Part shown: one piece after another, positions 35,801-45,152 of the stretch
How the letters are laid out: the number at the start of each line of letters is the position of its first letter
Numbering within the stretch: the stretch's first letter is position 1
From: CAYQQU01 sp964419545
GTDB taxonomy: Bacteria; Bacteroidota; Bacteroidia; Chitinophagales; Saprospiraceae
NCBI GenBank assembly: GCA_964419545.1
Contig: CAYQQU010000001.1
Location: forward strand, 186,001 to 250,000
Reading direction: 5' to 3'
Length of the DNA: 64,000 bases
Program-made: the position numbers and the translations under genes
The notes under the pieces: model-generated
Told to the model about the DNA's origin: nothing
The model's database searches: none
Seen by the model: only the letters and a program-made list of their open reading frames with translations

Positions 35801-35983
35801 CCAAATTCTTTTTTTGCGGACCGTGATTCGATCTGGATCTACAATGCCGATCTGTTTGAAGGGCGGTTGATGCAACCCGGGGAAATGATCACCCTCTACG
35901 GGTTGACGGCGGAAAAGGTCGCCCGCGCGGCGGGCTTGCCGCCCAAAACGATGCAGGGCGCCAACGAGCTGCGCGGGGGCTGA
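35801..35983 (+). pseudogene. possible coding remnant after the T9SS protease
   Basis: Directly after the TGA at 35798-35800 the same frame runs 60 codons to TGA at 35981. It encodes a protein-like sequence (ADRDSIWIYNADLFEGRLM then MITLYGLTAEKVARAAGLPP). An internal ATG at 35870 would give 37 residues. The composition looks coding and GC-rich like its neighbours, but I do not recognise it. It may be the 3' remnant of a decayed gene. Readthrough is unlikely because the T9SS domain ends properly at the stop. Between 35984 and 36099 I see nothing coding. Confidence 0.35.
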
Positions 35984-36099
35984 ATAGCGACAGCCGGCTT
36001 ATTGAATTGATTTACGAATCCATAATGATTCGCTCCTTCCGGTGAAGCACTGAGATCGTCTCTGAATCGCATAAACCCTGGAATAAATTACCCTAACCT

Positions 36100-37503
36100 A
36101 TGAACCACCCTAAGAAACGCCTGGAGCACGACCTGCTCGGCGAAAAAGCCGTACCGGCCGACGCTTACTACGGCATCCAGACCCAGCGCGCCCTGGAGAA
36201 CTTCGCCATCAGCGGCGTCAACCTGCAATTGTTTCCCTCTTTTATCCGCGCCCTGGCCGAAGTGAAGCTGGCGGCTGCGCTGGCCAACCACGAGCTGGGG
36301 CTCCTCGCGGAGGAAAAAATGGAAGCCATCGCCGGGGCCTGCCGCGAGATCATGGACGGCGCCCTGCACGACCAGTTTGTGGTCGACCTGATCCAGGGCG
36401 GCGCCGGAACTTCCACCAATATGAACGCCAATGAGGTGATCGCCAACCGGGCGCTGGAACTGATGGGGCGCCAAAAGGGCGAGTATGATTTTTGCCATCC
36501 CAATAACGACGTCAACCAGTCGCAATCGACCAACGACGTATACCCCACGGCGCTCAAGATCGCGTTGGTCAAGATGAAGGCGCACCTGCTCCGCGAGTTG
36601 GACCTCCTCATCGCGAGTATGCGCGACAAAGCCCGGGCGTTCGAACCGGTGATCAAGATCGGGCGCACCCAGTTGCAGGACGCCGTGCCCATCAGCCTGG
36701 GCCAGACGTTCGAAGCGTACGCCGTTACGCTGGAAGAAGAGATCGAGCGCCTCAACCACAACGCCGCCCTCTTCCTGGAGATCAATATGGGCGGCACGGC
36801 CATCGGCACCGGCATCAACACGCCGCGCCGCTACGCCGAATTGGTGGAAAAACACTTGCGGGAGGTTACCGGACTGCCGGTCGTAAAATCCAAAAACCTC
36901 ATCGAAGCCACTCAGGATACGGGTGCTTTCATCATGTTCTCCTCGGCCGTCAAGCGGCTGGCGATCAAACTGTCCAAGATATGCAACGACCTGCGGCTGC
37001 TGTCGTCCGGCCCGCGCGCCGGCCTCAACGAGATCAACCTGCCGCCCATGCAGCCCGGCTCTTCCATTATGCCCGGCAAAGTCAACCCCGTCATCCCGGA
37101 AGTCGTCAACCAGATCGCTTTTCAGGTGATGGGCAACGACCTCACCGTGAACCTCGCCGCCGAAGCCGGCCAACTCGAGCTCAACGCCTTCGAGCCCATC
37201 ATCGCCGCTTCCCTCTTCGAATCCATCAAGCTGCTGCGCAACGGCATGAACACCCTGCGCCGGCGCTGCATCGACGGCATTACGGTCAATGAAGCACAAT
37301 GCCGGGCCTACGTCCGCAACAGTATCAGCATTATCACGCTGCTGAATCCCGTACTGGGCTACGCCACCTGCTCGGAATTGTCGAAGGAAGCCTTGAGCGA
37401 AGGAAAGAGCGTCTACGAACTGGTACTGGAAAAAGAGCTGCTGGACCAGGCTGAACTGGATCGCATCCTGGCGCCGGAGAATATGATCGGGCCGCAGTTG
37501 TGA
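36100..37503 (+). CDS. aspA: aspartate ammonia-lyase
   Basis: 467 residues of the fumarase/aspartase superfamily. AspA deaminates L-aspartate to fumarate and ammonia. Typical stretches are the N-terminal EHDLLGEKAVPADAYYGIQT, QGGAGTSTNMNANEVIANRAL, HPNNDVNQSQSTNDVYPTA, KIGRTQLQDAVPI and the catalytic-serine loop PGSSIMPGKVNPVIPE. The N-terminal EHD-LG and YYGIQT pattern favours aspartase over class II fumarase, which usually begins RxExDxxG and has a WG(A/R)QTQRS stretch. The gene has its own upstream region and is followed 89 bases later by the S9 peptidase, a possible link to peptide and amino acid catabolism. Confidence 0.93.
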   Translation: MNHPKKRLEHDLLGEKAVPADAYYGIQTQRALENFAISGVNLQLFPSFIRALAEVKLAAALANHELGLLAEEKMEAIAGACREIMDGALHDQFVVDLIQGGAGTSTNMNANEVIANRALELMGRQKGEYDFCHPNNDVNQSQSTNDVYPTALKIALVKMKAHLLRELDLLIASMRDKARAFEPVIKIGRTQLQDAVPISLGQTFEAYAVTLEEEIERLNHNAALFLEINMGGTAIGTGINTPRRYAELVEKHLREVTGLPVVKSKNLIEATQDTGAFIMFSSAVKRLAIKLSKICNDLRLLSSGPRAGLNEINLPPMQPGSSIMPGKVNPVIPEVVNQIAFQVMGNDLTVNLAAEAGQLELNAFEPIIAASLFESIKLLRNGMNTLRRRCIDGITVNEAQCRAYVRNSISIITLLNPVLGYATCSELSKEALSEGKSVYELVLEKELLDQAELDRILAPENMIGPQL

Positions 37504-37592
37504 CCCCAAACCGGTGGTTTCAGGACTTCGGAATGGTTAACTATTTGTATCTTTCCCAACAACCAATGCCAATAGCGAAAAATCCATTTGCC

Positions 37593-39599
37593 ATGAAAAA
37601 ACTGATCCTCCCTTTTCTCCTTTTGTTTTGGGCCCAATTCGGCGCGGCCCAGGATGAGAAGCAAGTAATGTCCGTTATCGACTTTCTAAACGTGCCCGGC
37701 ATTTCCGAGCCGCAGCTGTCGCCGGACGGTCGCGAAGTCATCTACGAGTTGTCGGAAAGCGACTGGGACGCCAACAAGCAGATCAGCCACATCTGGCTGA
37801 TGGGGACCGATGGGGATGATGGCCGGCAGCTGACTTTCGGAAAAGACGGCGAGGACGCTCCCCGCTGGTCGCCCGATGGAAAGTGGATCAGCTTTCTGGC
37901 CAAACGCTACGACGACGAAGAACGGCAGCTCTACGTGATGCGTTCCGACGGCGGGGAAGGGATGCGCCTTACCAAGCACCCGACGGCCGTCGGCTCTCCG
38001 CAATGGTCGCCCGACGCTAAACACCTGTACTACCTCGCCAGCGATACCTTGTCGGCGGAAGAAAAAGAGCGCGAGGAAAATGACGACGATGTGTACGCCC
38101 TGGACGAAAATTTCCAGCAAAAACATTTGTGGAAAGTAGCCGTCGAGGACGGGACCACCACCCGGATCACCGGTGGCGACTACTCGATCTGGAGTTTTGA
38201 TCTGTCGGCAGACGGCCGGCGAATCGTCGTTCAGCGTGGGCCCAGTCCACTCGTCGATTTTTATCGCGAAAGCGAAGTGTGGATCATGAACCGGGACGGC
38301 AGCGATGCGCGCCGGCTCACGGATAATGAGGTCGGCGAAAGCCAGCCTCGCTTGTCGCCCGACGGAAGTCAGGTCTTCTTCCTGGCTTTCGCTAATGCGG
38401 ATTTTGATTTTTACTATAACGACAAGCTCTTTCTCATGCCTGCCGACGGCAGCGGAGAACCCTTGGCGCCGATCGACGCCGACTGGCCCTACGAGGTCCG
38501 GTCGGCCGAATGGTCGGGCGACGGCCGGTACGTCTACCTTTCGGTAAATATGGGCACCCGCAGCCACCTGTGGTCGTACGAGCTCGCTTCCGGAAAACTC
38601 ACTCAGCTTACCGAGGGAGATTATTCGGTAGGCTGGTGGCACTATCAGCCCAGAGCCGACCAGTTCGTGATGGGAAAGAATACCATCGAAAACCCCGGCG
38701 AGCTTTGTATTCTGGAGGATGGGAAGTTGCGGCCGATCACCCGCCACTATGATTTCCTTCCGGAACAATTCCACCTGCCCCGCCAGGAAGTGATCTCCTG
38801 GAAAGGCGAAGACGGCGTGGAGGTGGAAGGGCTTATTTACTATCCGCACGACTATCAGCCCGGAAAACGCTATCCGCTGGTGGTGCAGACCCACGGCGGG
38901 CCCGCTTCGGCCGATCACCTGGGCTTTTCGCGGAGCTTCACCCGCTACAATGCTGTGCTGACGGGCAAAGGCTACGTCATCCTGCAACCCAACTACCGGG
39001 GCAGCACCGGCTACGGCGACGATTTTCTGCGCGATATGGTGGGCAGTTATTTCAACCAGGCGCATCTCGACGTCATGGCCGGCGTGGACTACCTCATCGA
39101 AGAAGGCATCGCCGACCCCGACCGCATGGTGAAGATGGGCTGGAGCGCCGGCGGACACATGACCAACAAGATCATTACTTTCACCGACCGCTTCAAAGCG
39201 GCCTCCTCCGGCGCCGGGGCGGTCAACTGGATCGGGATGTACGCCCAGAGCGACATCCGCACCTACCGCACCCCCTGGTTCGGCGGCTCGCCCTGGGAAG
39301 AGGACGCCCCGATCGACAATTACTGGAACAACTCTCCGCTGAAAGACATCAGCAAAGCCACTACGCCGACCCTGGTCATCGTCGGCGAGAACGACCCCCG
39401 CGTACCCATGCCCCAGTCGGTGGAGCTTTACCGGGCGCTGCGCAGTCTGGGCGTCGACACCCACCTGTACGTGGCGCCGCGCGAGGGCCACGGTTGGAGT
39501 GAGTTGCGACACCGGCTGTATAAGATCAATGTGGAGCTGGAATGGTTCGCCAAGTACGCGCTGGGAGAAGCGTACGAGTGGGAGGTCGTGGAGGAGTAA
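37593..39599 (+). CDS. S9-family prolyl oligopeptidase-type peptidase
   Basis: 668 residues from ATG 37593, chosen because it begins a signal peptide (MKKLILPFLLLFWAQFGAAQ); an in-frame extension upstream overlaps the aspA stop and has no such feature. Residues about 30-390 form a WD40/PD40-like propeller with repeated SPDG(R/K/S) turns (QLSPDGREVIYEL; RWSPDGKWISFLAKR; RLSPDGSQVFFLAF). The C-terminal alpha/beta-hydrolase has the triad Ser518 (GWSAGGHMT), Asp601 (GENDPRVP) and His633 (REGHGWSE). Such exported peptidases trim short peptides in the periplasm. The closest subtype (acylaminoacyl- or dipeptidyl-peptidase) cannot be told from sequence alone. Confidence 0.93.
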   Translation: MKKLILPFLLLFWAQFGAAQDEKQVMSVIDFLNVPGISEPQLSPDGREVIYELSESDWDANKQISHIWLMGTDGDDGRQLTFGKDGEDAPRWSPDGKWISFLAKRYDDEERQLYVMRSDGGEGMRLTKHPTAVGSPQWSPDAKHLYYLASDTLSAEEKEREENDDDVYALDENFQQKHLWKVAVEDGTTTRITGGDYSIWSFDLSADGRRIVVQRGPSPLVDFYRESEVWIMNRDGSDARRLTDNEVGESQPRLSPDGSQVFFLAFANADFDFYYNDKLFLMPADGSGEPLAPIDADWPYEVRSAEWSGDGRYVYLSVNMGTRSHLWSYELASGKLTQLTEGDYSVGWWHYQPRADQFVMGKNTIENPGELCILEDGKLRPITRHYDFLPEQFHLPRQEVISWKGEDGVEVEGLIYYPHDYQPGKRYPLVVQTHGGPASADHLGFSRSFTRYNAVLTGKGYVILQPNYRGSTGYGDDFLRDMVGSYFNQAHLDVMAGVDYLIEEGIADPDRMVKMGWSAGGHMTNKIITFTDRFKAASSGAGAVNWIGMYAQSDIRTYRTPWFGGSPWEEDAPIDNYWNNSPLKDISKATTPTLVIVGENDPRVPMPQSVELYRALRSLGVDTHLYVAPREGHGWSELRHRLYKINVELEWFAKYALGEAYEWEVVEE

Positions 39600-39620
39600 T
39601 TTACTTTTTCTGAACAGGCC

Positions 39621-42600
39621 TCAATCTTTCTTCAACCGCCGAAAAGCCAGCAGCGTATCGTCATTCCGGCCGGCCAGCACCACCTGCTCGCCGTTCGCCA
39701 GCGTGAGCAGGGCCAGGCATCGGACGTCTCCGGGAGCGTAGAACCCGCTTTTTTGTGGGGCTACAACCGCAAACCCTTTGGCGACGCCTTCCAGGAGGAG
39801 TCCGTTGAGGGCGTCGTAGCGACCGGTATGCGTTTCCGTGGCGAAGGCGTTGCCGGCCAGCAGCAGGTCGGGGCGGCTGTCGCCGATAAAATCGGCGATC
39901 AGGAAACTGTTGACGGGCCCGAATTGGGCGGGCATGGGTAAGGGATGTACCGAGAACGCTGCGCCTTCATTTTCAATCCAGACACTCTCCAGGCAGTCGG
40001 CTTCGACCAGCTGTGACTGCCCGTTGGCTGCAGCCGGGAAAATATCGGCCCAGCCGGCTTCGGCATAGGTGGTGTAATCCCGGAATTTTTTGCGCAACGG
40101 ATAGAACCAGCCCAGCATATCGTCTCGAAAGTGAACGGGTACTTCCTTGCCCTGTAGGTTGAAGGTCAGCACTGCGTCGGTGCGGCCGTTGCCGTCGAAA
40201 TCGTTCTGGTAGAGGCGCACCGGGCCGGCAGTGCGGTAAGGGGTATTGTGTCCCAGGTTGCCCGCCACGAGGTCCGCGTCGCCGTCACCGTCGAGGTCGG
40301 CGGCGGTCAGGGTGTTCCACCAGCCGGTGGTATTGGGCAGGGTGCGGCGCTGAAAACCGTTCTCCTGCTGAAAAAAGATGGTGATGGGCGTCCATTCGCC
40401 GGCCACGGCCAGGTCGATGCGGCCGTCCCCGTCGAAGTCGGCCCAGGCGGCGTCGCCTATCCGGCCGGCTCGTTGCAGTTCGGGGCAAGCGGTTGCGGTG
40501 ACGTCTTCGAATTTACCGTTGCGGTTCTCCAAAAGGAAGCTCTGCGGGATCCGGGCGTAATTCGTAGGAACGATGCGGCCGCCGACGAAGAGGTCGAGGT
40601 CGCCGTCACCGTCGTAGTCCGCGGAAACGACGCAGGCGGTGCTTTCCCGCATCGTCGGCAGAGCGGTGGGATCAAGCGAAAAACGACCGCGCCCGTCGTT
40701 GCGATACAGGCGGTCCTGATAGTATTGGGAGCCCGGCTTGAATTCGCTCCCGCCGCTGGCGATGTAAAGGTCGAGGTCGCCGTCCTTATCGGCGTCGAAG
40801 AGATGGCAGCCGAGGTCTTCTTCGTATTTGTCGGCTTCGGTGAGTGGTTGGGCAGAAAAACGCCCCTTGTTGTCCTGCAGAAAAAATTGACCGGATTGTT
40901 TGAACGCGCCGCCGATGAAAAAGTCTTCGCGTCCGTCGCCGTTGACGTCGCCCAGAGCGATATCTGGTCCGAGCTGCGTATGCTGATGCGGCAGCAGCGG
41001 CTGTACTTTAAATTCGGAATAATGGGCCTCGGAATGGCGATAGTCGAGCCCCATTTCGGAGCCTGCTGATGCGAATAGCGCATTAGTTCTCGGAAGTCGT
41101 TGAGGCGCAACGACCTGCGCGTCCGCTTGTCGGAGCGTCAGCAGCTGATCGGTCGCTACTTGCGTCAGGCGTTGTTCCCGGCCGTCGTTCCAGCGCACCG
41201 TTATGGAATCCAGGGTGGTTACGGCGCCTAATCCGAAGTGGAGTATCGGTTCGACTGTCGACTGAAAACCGCGGTAGGGGTTGTGTTCCTGGAACCATTG
41301 CCGGTCCTCGGCGTAGAGCCGCACTGTGGCGCCGAAGCCGGCGGGGTTGCCGGCGCGGCCCGCTAATTTGACCTTGAGGTAATGGCGATCGGTAAACGCT
41401 TCCGCGCGATTGCGATAGATAAAAGCCGGCCCCTGAGTGTTGTTGACGATGTAGTCGAGGTCGCCGTCATTGTCGAGGTCGGCCAGCGCGGCGCCGGTGG
41501 AGTAGGAAGGCTGGGTAAATCCCCATGCACCGGAGACGTCCTCGAAGGTCAGGTCGCCTTTGTTTCGGTAGGCGAAATTGGGGAGGTAAGCGCCGTCGAT
41601 GCTGTTGATGGCGGCGAGCAGGGAGGCTTGCTGATCCCGGTTGTACCGGCCCTGGAGCAGGTTATTCATTTTGTAGGAAGCGAAATCCATATTCGTGATG
41701 TCGCGCGGATAGCCGTTGGTGATCAGCAGGTCGCGCAGACCGTCCTGGTCCAGGTCAGCGAACAGGGCGCTCCAGCTCCAGTCGGTGCTGTGGACGCCCG
41801 CCAGCTGGCCGATCTCGCTGAAATAGGGATCGCCCCCCGGCGTAATGCCCTGGTGCAACTGCAGGGTGTTGCGCACGTACTGGGGGAAATACCCGGTGAG
41901 CATTTCGGATCGAAAACGGTCGTATTTGATCGAGCCGATCATCAGCTTGCGCCGTTTGTTGTCCGGCGGCAACATATCGAGGGTCACGATATCCGGCCGG
42001 CCGTCGTTGTTGCAGTCGGCCGCGTCATTGCCCATGGCCGAGTAGCTGGTGTGGCGAAAAGCGGCGGCGGCGCGGTCGGTGAAAGTACCGTCCTGGTTAT
42101 TGAGGTAAAGCAGGTCGTTCGACAGATAGTCGTTGGAGACGTAAATGTCGGGCCAGTTGTCCTGGTTAAAATCCTGTATTGCCACGCCCAGTCCGTAGCC
42201 TTCGGCGAGGATGCCGGCCGCGGCCGAAACGTCGGTGAAGCGCCCGCCTTCGTTGCGGTAGAGGCGGTCGGTATTGGGCGATTCGCCTTGTAGTTTTTTA
42301 GGGCGGATGACGTTGGGGCCCAGTTCTTCAGTGATGTTGGTGAGCAGGTAAACATCCAGGTCGCCGTCGCGGTCGTAGTCAAAAAAGGCAGCCTGCGTAG
42401 TATGACCGGTATCGGCCAGGCCATAGGCGGCGGCCCGTTCCACAAAACGCACCTCATCGCCTTCGCTTTCATTGATGTAGAGTTGATTGGCCCTTTGGGC
42501 CGGGCCGTACGGCCCGGCGAAGCACAAGTAAATATCGAGGCGGCCGTCGCTGTTGATATCCACCAGGGAGACACCTGTCGACCAACGCCCCTGCGTGGCT

Positions 42601-42932
42601 ATACCGGCCCGGTCGGTGACGTCTTCAAATTGGAAATCGCCGCGATTCAGGTACAGCCGGGCTTCGGTCATATTAGCCGAAAAGAAAAGATCGGTTAGTC
42701 CGTCGTTGTTGAAATCGCCGGCGCCCACGCCCGCGCCATTGTAGAAATATTCGAAAGTGATGATGTTGAGCGCTTCGGTGGCCTGCAGGTCATTGGAGAA
42801 CGTTACGCCTGTTTCCTCTGGAGAAAGAAGTTCGAGCAGGGGAGTGGCGGCTTCTTCTCGCGGTATTTCAGGTTGGCAAGCAGCCAGGAGCAAGCATAAA
42901 AGTATTGGAATATAATAGCTTATGAGTCGCAC
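39621..42932 (-). CDS. CRTAC1-like FG-GAP/VCBS repeat lipoprotein with UnbV domain
   Basis: About 1100 residues from a GTG at 42932 that begins the lipoprotein signal RLISYYIPILLCLLLAACQPE. The longer frame up to 43199 runs antisense through the neighbouring phosphatase gene and is unlikely. The body is a beta propeller of many FG-GAP/VCBS repeats with Ca-binding DxDxDG-like loops (DFNNDGLTDLFF; DINSDGRLDIYL; DYDRDGDLDVYLL; DLDNDGDLDYIV). Near the middle is an ASPIC/UnbV domain (AGNPAGFGATVRLYAEDRQW ... LHFGLGAVTTLDSITVRWNDGREQ). It is predicted to be surface-anchored and calcium-stabilised, and relatives often accompany SusCD-type systems. Function is unknown. Divergent from the metallophosphatase/PA14 gene. 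Confidence 0.88.
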   Translation of the reverse strand: MRLISYYIPILLCLLLAACQPEIPREEAATPLLELLSPEETGVTFSNDLQATEALNIITFEYFYNGAGVGAGDFNNDGLTDLFFSANMTEARLYLNRGDFQFEDVTDRAGIATQGRWSTGVSLVDINSDGRLDIYLCFAGPYGPAQRANQLYINESEGDEVRFVERAAAYGLADTGHTTQAAFFDYDRDGDLDVYLLTNITEELGPNVIRPKKLQGESPNTDRLYRNEGGRFTDVSAAAGILAEGYGLGVAIQDFNQDNWPDIYVSNDYLSNDLLYLNNQDGTFTDRAAAAFRHTSYSAMGNDAADCNNDGRPDIVTLDMLPPDNKRRKLMIGSIKYDRFRSEMLTGYFPQYVRNTLQLHQGITPGGDPYFSEIGQLAGVHSTDWSWSALFADLDQDGLRDLLITNGYPRDITNMDFASYKMNNLLQGRYNRDQQASLLAAINSIDGAYLPNFAYRNKGDLTFEDVSGAWGFTQPSYSTGAALADLDNDGDLDYIVNNTQGPAFIYRNRAEAFTDRHYLKVKLAGRAGNPAGFGATVRLYAEDRQWFQEHNPYRGFQSTVEPILHFGLGAVTTLDSITVRWNDGREQRLTQVATDQLLTLRQADAQVVAPQRLPRTNALFASAGSEMGLDYRHSEAHYSEFKVQPLLPHQHTQLGPDIALGDVNGDGREDFFIGGAFKQSGQFFLQDNKGRFSAQPLTEADKYEEDLGCHLFDADKDGDLDLYIASGGSEFKPGSQYYQDRLYRNDGRGRFSLDPTALPTMRESTACVVSADYDGDGDLDLFVGGRIVPTNYARIPQSFLLENRNGKFEDVTATACPELQRAGRIGDAAWADFDGDGRIDLAVAGEWTPITIFFQQENGFQRRTLPNTTGWWNTLTAADLDGDGDADLVAGNLGHNTPYRTAGPVRLYQNDFDGNGRTDAVLTFNLQGKEVPVHFRDDMLGWFYPLRKKFRDYTTYAEAGWADIFPAAANGQSQLVEADCLESVWIENEGAAFSVHPLPMPAQFGPVNSFLIADFIGDSRPDLLLAGNAFATETHTGRYDALNGLLLEGVAKGFAVVAPQKSGFYAPGDVRCLALLTLANGEQVVLAGRNDDTLLAFRRLKKD

Positions 42933-43057
42933 AGGCGGTGGATTTCGGGTGAAGGTAAAAACCGGGTGTAAACTGTACTTTAAAAAATGCTGAAGAATTT
43001 GTGTGTTGTTTCTCCAGGGGAAAGGAAGTCTTAAATTCGGGCCAAAAAGTGGTTCGT

Positions 43058-44977
43058 ATGATTCGCCTGATCCTGTTCGTTTTCGCTTCTTTGGTACTGA
43101 TCCGCCCGCTGGCTGCGCAAGAGGGGGCGCCTGCTTTCCGAAATGACCTGCAAACCAGTCGACTGCCCTGGACGGATCGCCCTTTTCACAATGATCCATC
43201 GCAGTTCCAGTTCGCCATCGTCACCGACCGTACCGGGGGGCATCGCGCCGGTATCTTCGGCAAAGCTATGGAGAAGCTCAACCTTCTGCATCCCGAGTTC
43301 GTGATGAGCGTCGGCGACCTCATTGAAGGGTATACCGAAAACCAGCAGGAGATCGATGCCCAGTGGGCGGAGTTCGACAGCATTCTCGCCCAGCTGCAGA
43401 TGCGCTTTTTCGCCTTGCCGGGCAATCACGATATTTCCAACCAGGTGATGCGCGACGCCTGGCTGGAGCGCTACGGCCGTTCGTATTACCACTTCCGGTA
43501 CGGCGATGTCCTCTTTCTGGCCTTCGACTCCAACGACGGCGACGGGGTGGCGTTCAGCCGGGAGCAACTGGATTATTTCAAAAAAGCGATCGCCGAAAAC
43601 GACGACGTGCGCTGGACCATGCTGTTTATGCACCATCCGGTGTGGCGCTACCGCGAATTCAACGGCTTCGACGAGATCGAAAATGCGCTGGCCGACCGGC
43701 CGTACACGGTCGTCGCCGGACACGTACACCGCTATATGAAGTCGATGCGCCGCAACCGCAACTACTACACCCTGGCCACCACCGGCGGCGGCAGCCGGCT
43801 GCGGGGTCCGCGCCTGGGCGAATTCGACCACGTCACCTGGGTGACGATGACCGAAAGCGGCCCCGAGCTGATCAACCTGGAACTGGGCGGCATGCTGGCC
43901 GACGACGTGCTCAGCGAAGAAAACCTGCCTCTGGCCCAGGCGCTGATGCAGGCCGCCGAGATGCAATGCCAGTTGCTGGAGGTTGACGACAAAGCAGGCT
44001 TGGCTTACCTTAACGTTGAGAACCAGGCCGATAAACCCCTTTTCTTCAACGGCCGCTTTTACCATAATCACCATATCGACCCCGGCGTCGGCAAGGTGGA
44101 ACTGGAAATCGCTCCCCGGTCGCGCAGCCAGGTGGTTATTCCGCTGACCAAAGATCCCGGCCGCTCCCGGACCGACATAGAACCGCTGGAACTTGCTTGG
44201 ACGGCCGCTTTTGATTCTCCGGCGCTGGAGCCCGCTTTTGCTCTCAGCGGCGTCTACGAACTGCCCCTGGACGCCGCGGTAAAAGACTTGCGGTTTACCG
44301 AAATGTCGGTATTCCTGGCGGACCACGAAGTGACGCTGGCGCACGATTACCAGGACGTGCAGGTGCGCTACACCCTGGACGGCAGGGAGCCGACTCTCGC
44401 ATCGTCGGTTTACGAAGGGCCGTTTCAGCTGCTGCAGACCACGACCGTCAAAGCGCGCCTTTTCGACGCGACGGGCAAGGCTCGCAGCGCCGTCATCGAA
44501 AAGACCTACCGCAAAGTGGAGCCTTACGCCCCCGTCGATCCCGGAAAGACCATCCCCGGCCTGGCGTATACCTACTACGAGGGCGCCTTTAAGAAGCTCC
44601 CGGATTTCGAAAAGCTGGAACCCGTAAAAAAGGGCGTAACCCAGGATTTTGACGTGGAGCACCTGGCGGCGGTGGAAGACCATTTCGCTTTCGTATTCGA
44701 GGGCTGGGTGGAAGTCCCGGCCGATGGCGTGTACACTTTCTACACCTATTCCGATGACGGATCCAAGTTGTACCTCCACGACGAGTTGGTCGTCGACAAT
44801 GACGGTTCGCATTCGGCGCGGTTGCGCTCTGGCAACGTAGCCCTTCGCAAAGGCAGGCATCCCTTGCGCCTGGAGTACTTCGAGGATTATCTGGGCGAAA
44901 GCCTGCGCATCGGCTACGAGGGCCCGGACGGTGAACGGCGGGAACTGGCGCCGGGAGAGATGTTTTGCCGGCGGTAG
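43058..44977 (+). CDS. exported metallophosphoesterase with chitobiase-C-like and PA14 domains
   Basis: 639 residues from ATG 43058, which opens a signal peptide (MIRLILFVFASLVLIRPLAAQ). The calcineurin-like metal motifs are FAIVTDRTGGHRA, SVGDLIEGY, ALPGNHDISN, FMHHPVWRY and VAGHVHRY (residues about 50-230). A chitobiase/beta-hexosaminidase C-terminal-type domain follows (VRYTLDGREPTLASSVYEGPF, about 445-500), then a PA14 domain (GLAYTYYEGAFKKLPDF ... GVYTFYTYSDDGSKLYLHDE) which usually binds carbohydrate. A secreted phosphoesterase directed to glycans is the likely reading. The exact substrate is unknown. It is divergent from the CRTAC1-like lipoprotein gene and may share regulation with it. 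Confidence 0.88.
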   Translation: MIRLILFVFASLVLIRPLAAQEGAPAFRNDLQTSRLPWTDRPFHNDPSQFQFAIVTDRTGGHRAGIFGKAMEKLNLLHPEFVMSVGDLIEGYTENQQEIDAQWAEFDSILAQLQMRFFALPGNHDISNQVMRDAWLERYGRSYYHFRYGDVLFLAFDSNDGDGVAFSREQLDYFKKAIAENDDVRWTMLFMHHPVWRYREFNGFDEIENALADRPYTVVAGHVHRYMKSMRRNRNYYTLATTGGGSRLRGPRLGEFDHVTWVTMTESGPELINLELGGMLADDVLSEENLPLAQALMQAAEMQCQLLEVDDKAGLAYLNVENQADKPLFFNGRFYHNHHIDPGVGKVELEIAPRSRSQVVIPLTKDPGRSRTDIEPLELAWTAAFDSPALEPAFALSGVYELPLDAAVKDLRFTEMSVFLADHEVTLAHDYQDVQVRYTLDGREPTLASSVYEGPFQLLQTTTVKARLFDATGKARSAVIEKTYRKVEPYAPVDPGKTIPGLAYTYYEGAFKKLPDFEKLEPVKKGVTQDFDVEHLAAVEDHFAFVFEGWVEVPADGVYTFYTYSDDGSKLYLHDELVVDNDGSHSARLRSGNVALRKGRHPLRLEYFEDYLGESLRIGYEGPDGERRELAPGEMFCRR

Positions 44978-44980
44978 AGC

Positions 44981-45152
44981 TTACCCGAATTATTCATTGG
45001 ATTAATCTATTGCCGGCCGCCAATCTGCCCCGCTCACTCACCGTATCTGGGGATACCTGCTTGCAGCATGCAGGCGCCTGCATGTTGCGCGCCTGTGCGA
45101 ACGCAAGCCTGCCAACCGGCATGACGAAGAACCCGTGAATAATCCGGGCTAA
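44981..45152. repeat. 172-base inverted-repeat element with central palindrome (MITE-like)
   Basis: The ends are imperfect inverted repeats: TTACCCGAATTATTCATTGG on the left (44981-45000), and on the right (45130-45152) a sequence whose complement reads TTAGCCCGGATTATTCACGGG. In the middle is a perfect 18-base palindrome CATGCAGGCGCCTGCATG (45067-45084), extendable with one mismatch. It fills the space between two convergent genes, and its right end reaches into the proline dehydrogenase stop codon. No coding frame. It may be a small non-autonomous element, a REP-like unit or a bidirectional terminator. Confidence 0.55.

Noticed and set aside
35798..35983. Stop-codon readthrough or selenocysteine at the TGA of the T9SS protease
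   Set aside because: The sorting domain ends normally at the stop, and no hairpin of SECIS type was seen. A coding remnant is simpler.
37686..39512. 608-codon minus-strand open frame opposite the S9 peptidase
   Set aside because: Antisense to a gene with a complete Ser-Asp-His triad, and the composition (valine- and glycine-rich, no motifs) is typical of shadow frames.
40200..42800. Repeated GGTCGCCGTC-like words as a DNA repeat array
   Set aside because: They are codons for recurring DxDxDG calcium loops of the FG-GAP repeats and have no regular spacing like CRISPR or satellite DNA.
42933..43199. N-terminal extension of the CRTAC1-like lipoprotein
   Set aside because: The lipoprotein signal begins at 42932, and the extension is antisense to the phosphoesterase gene start.
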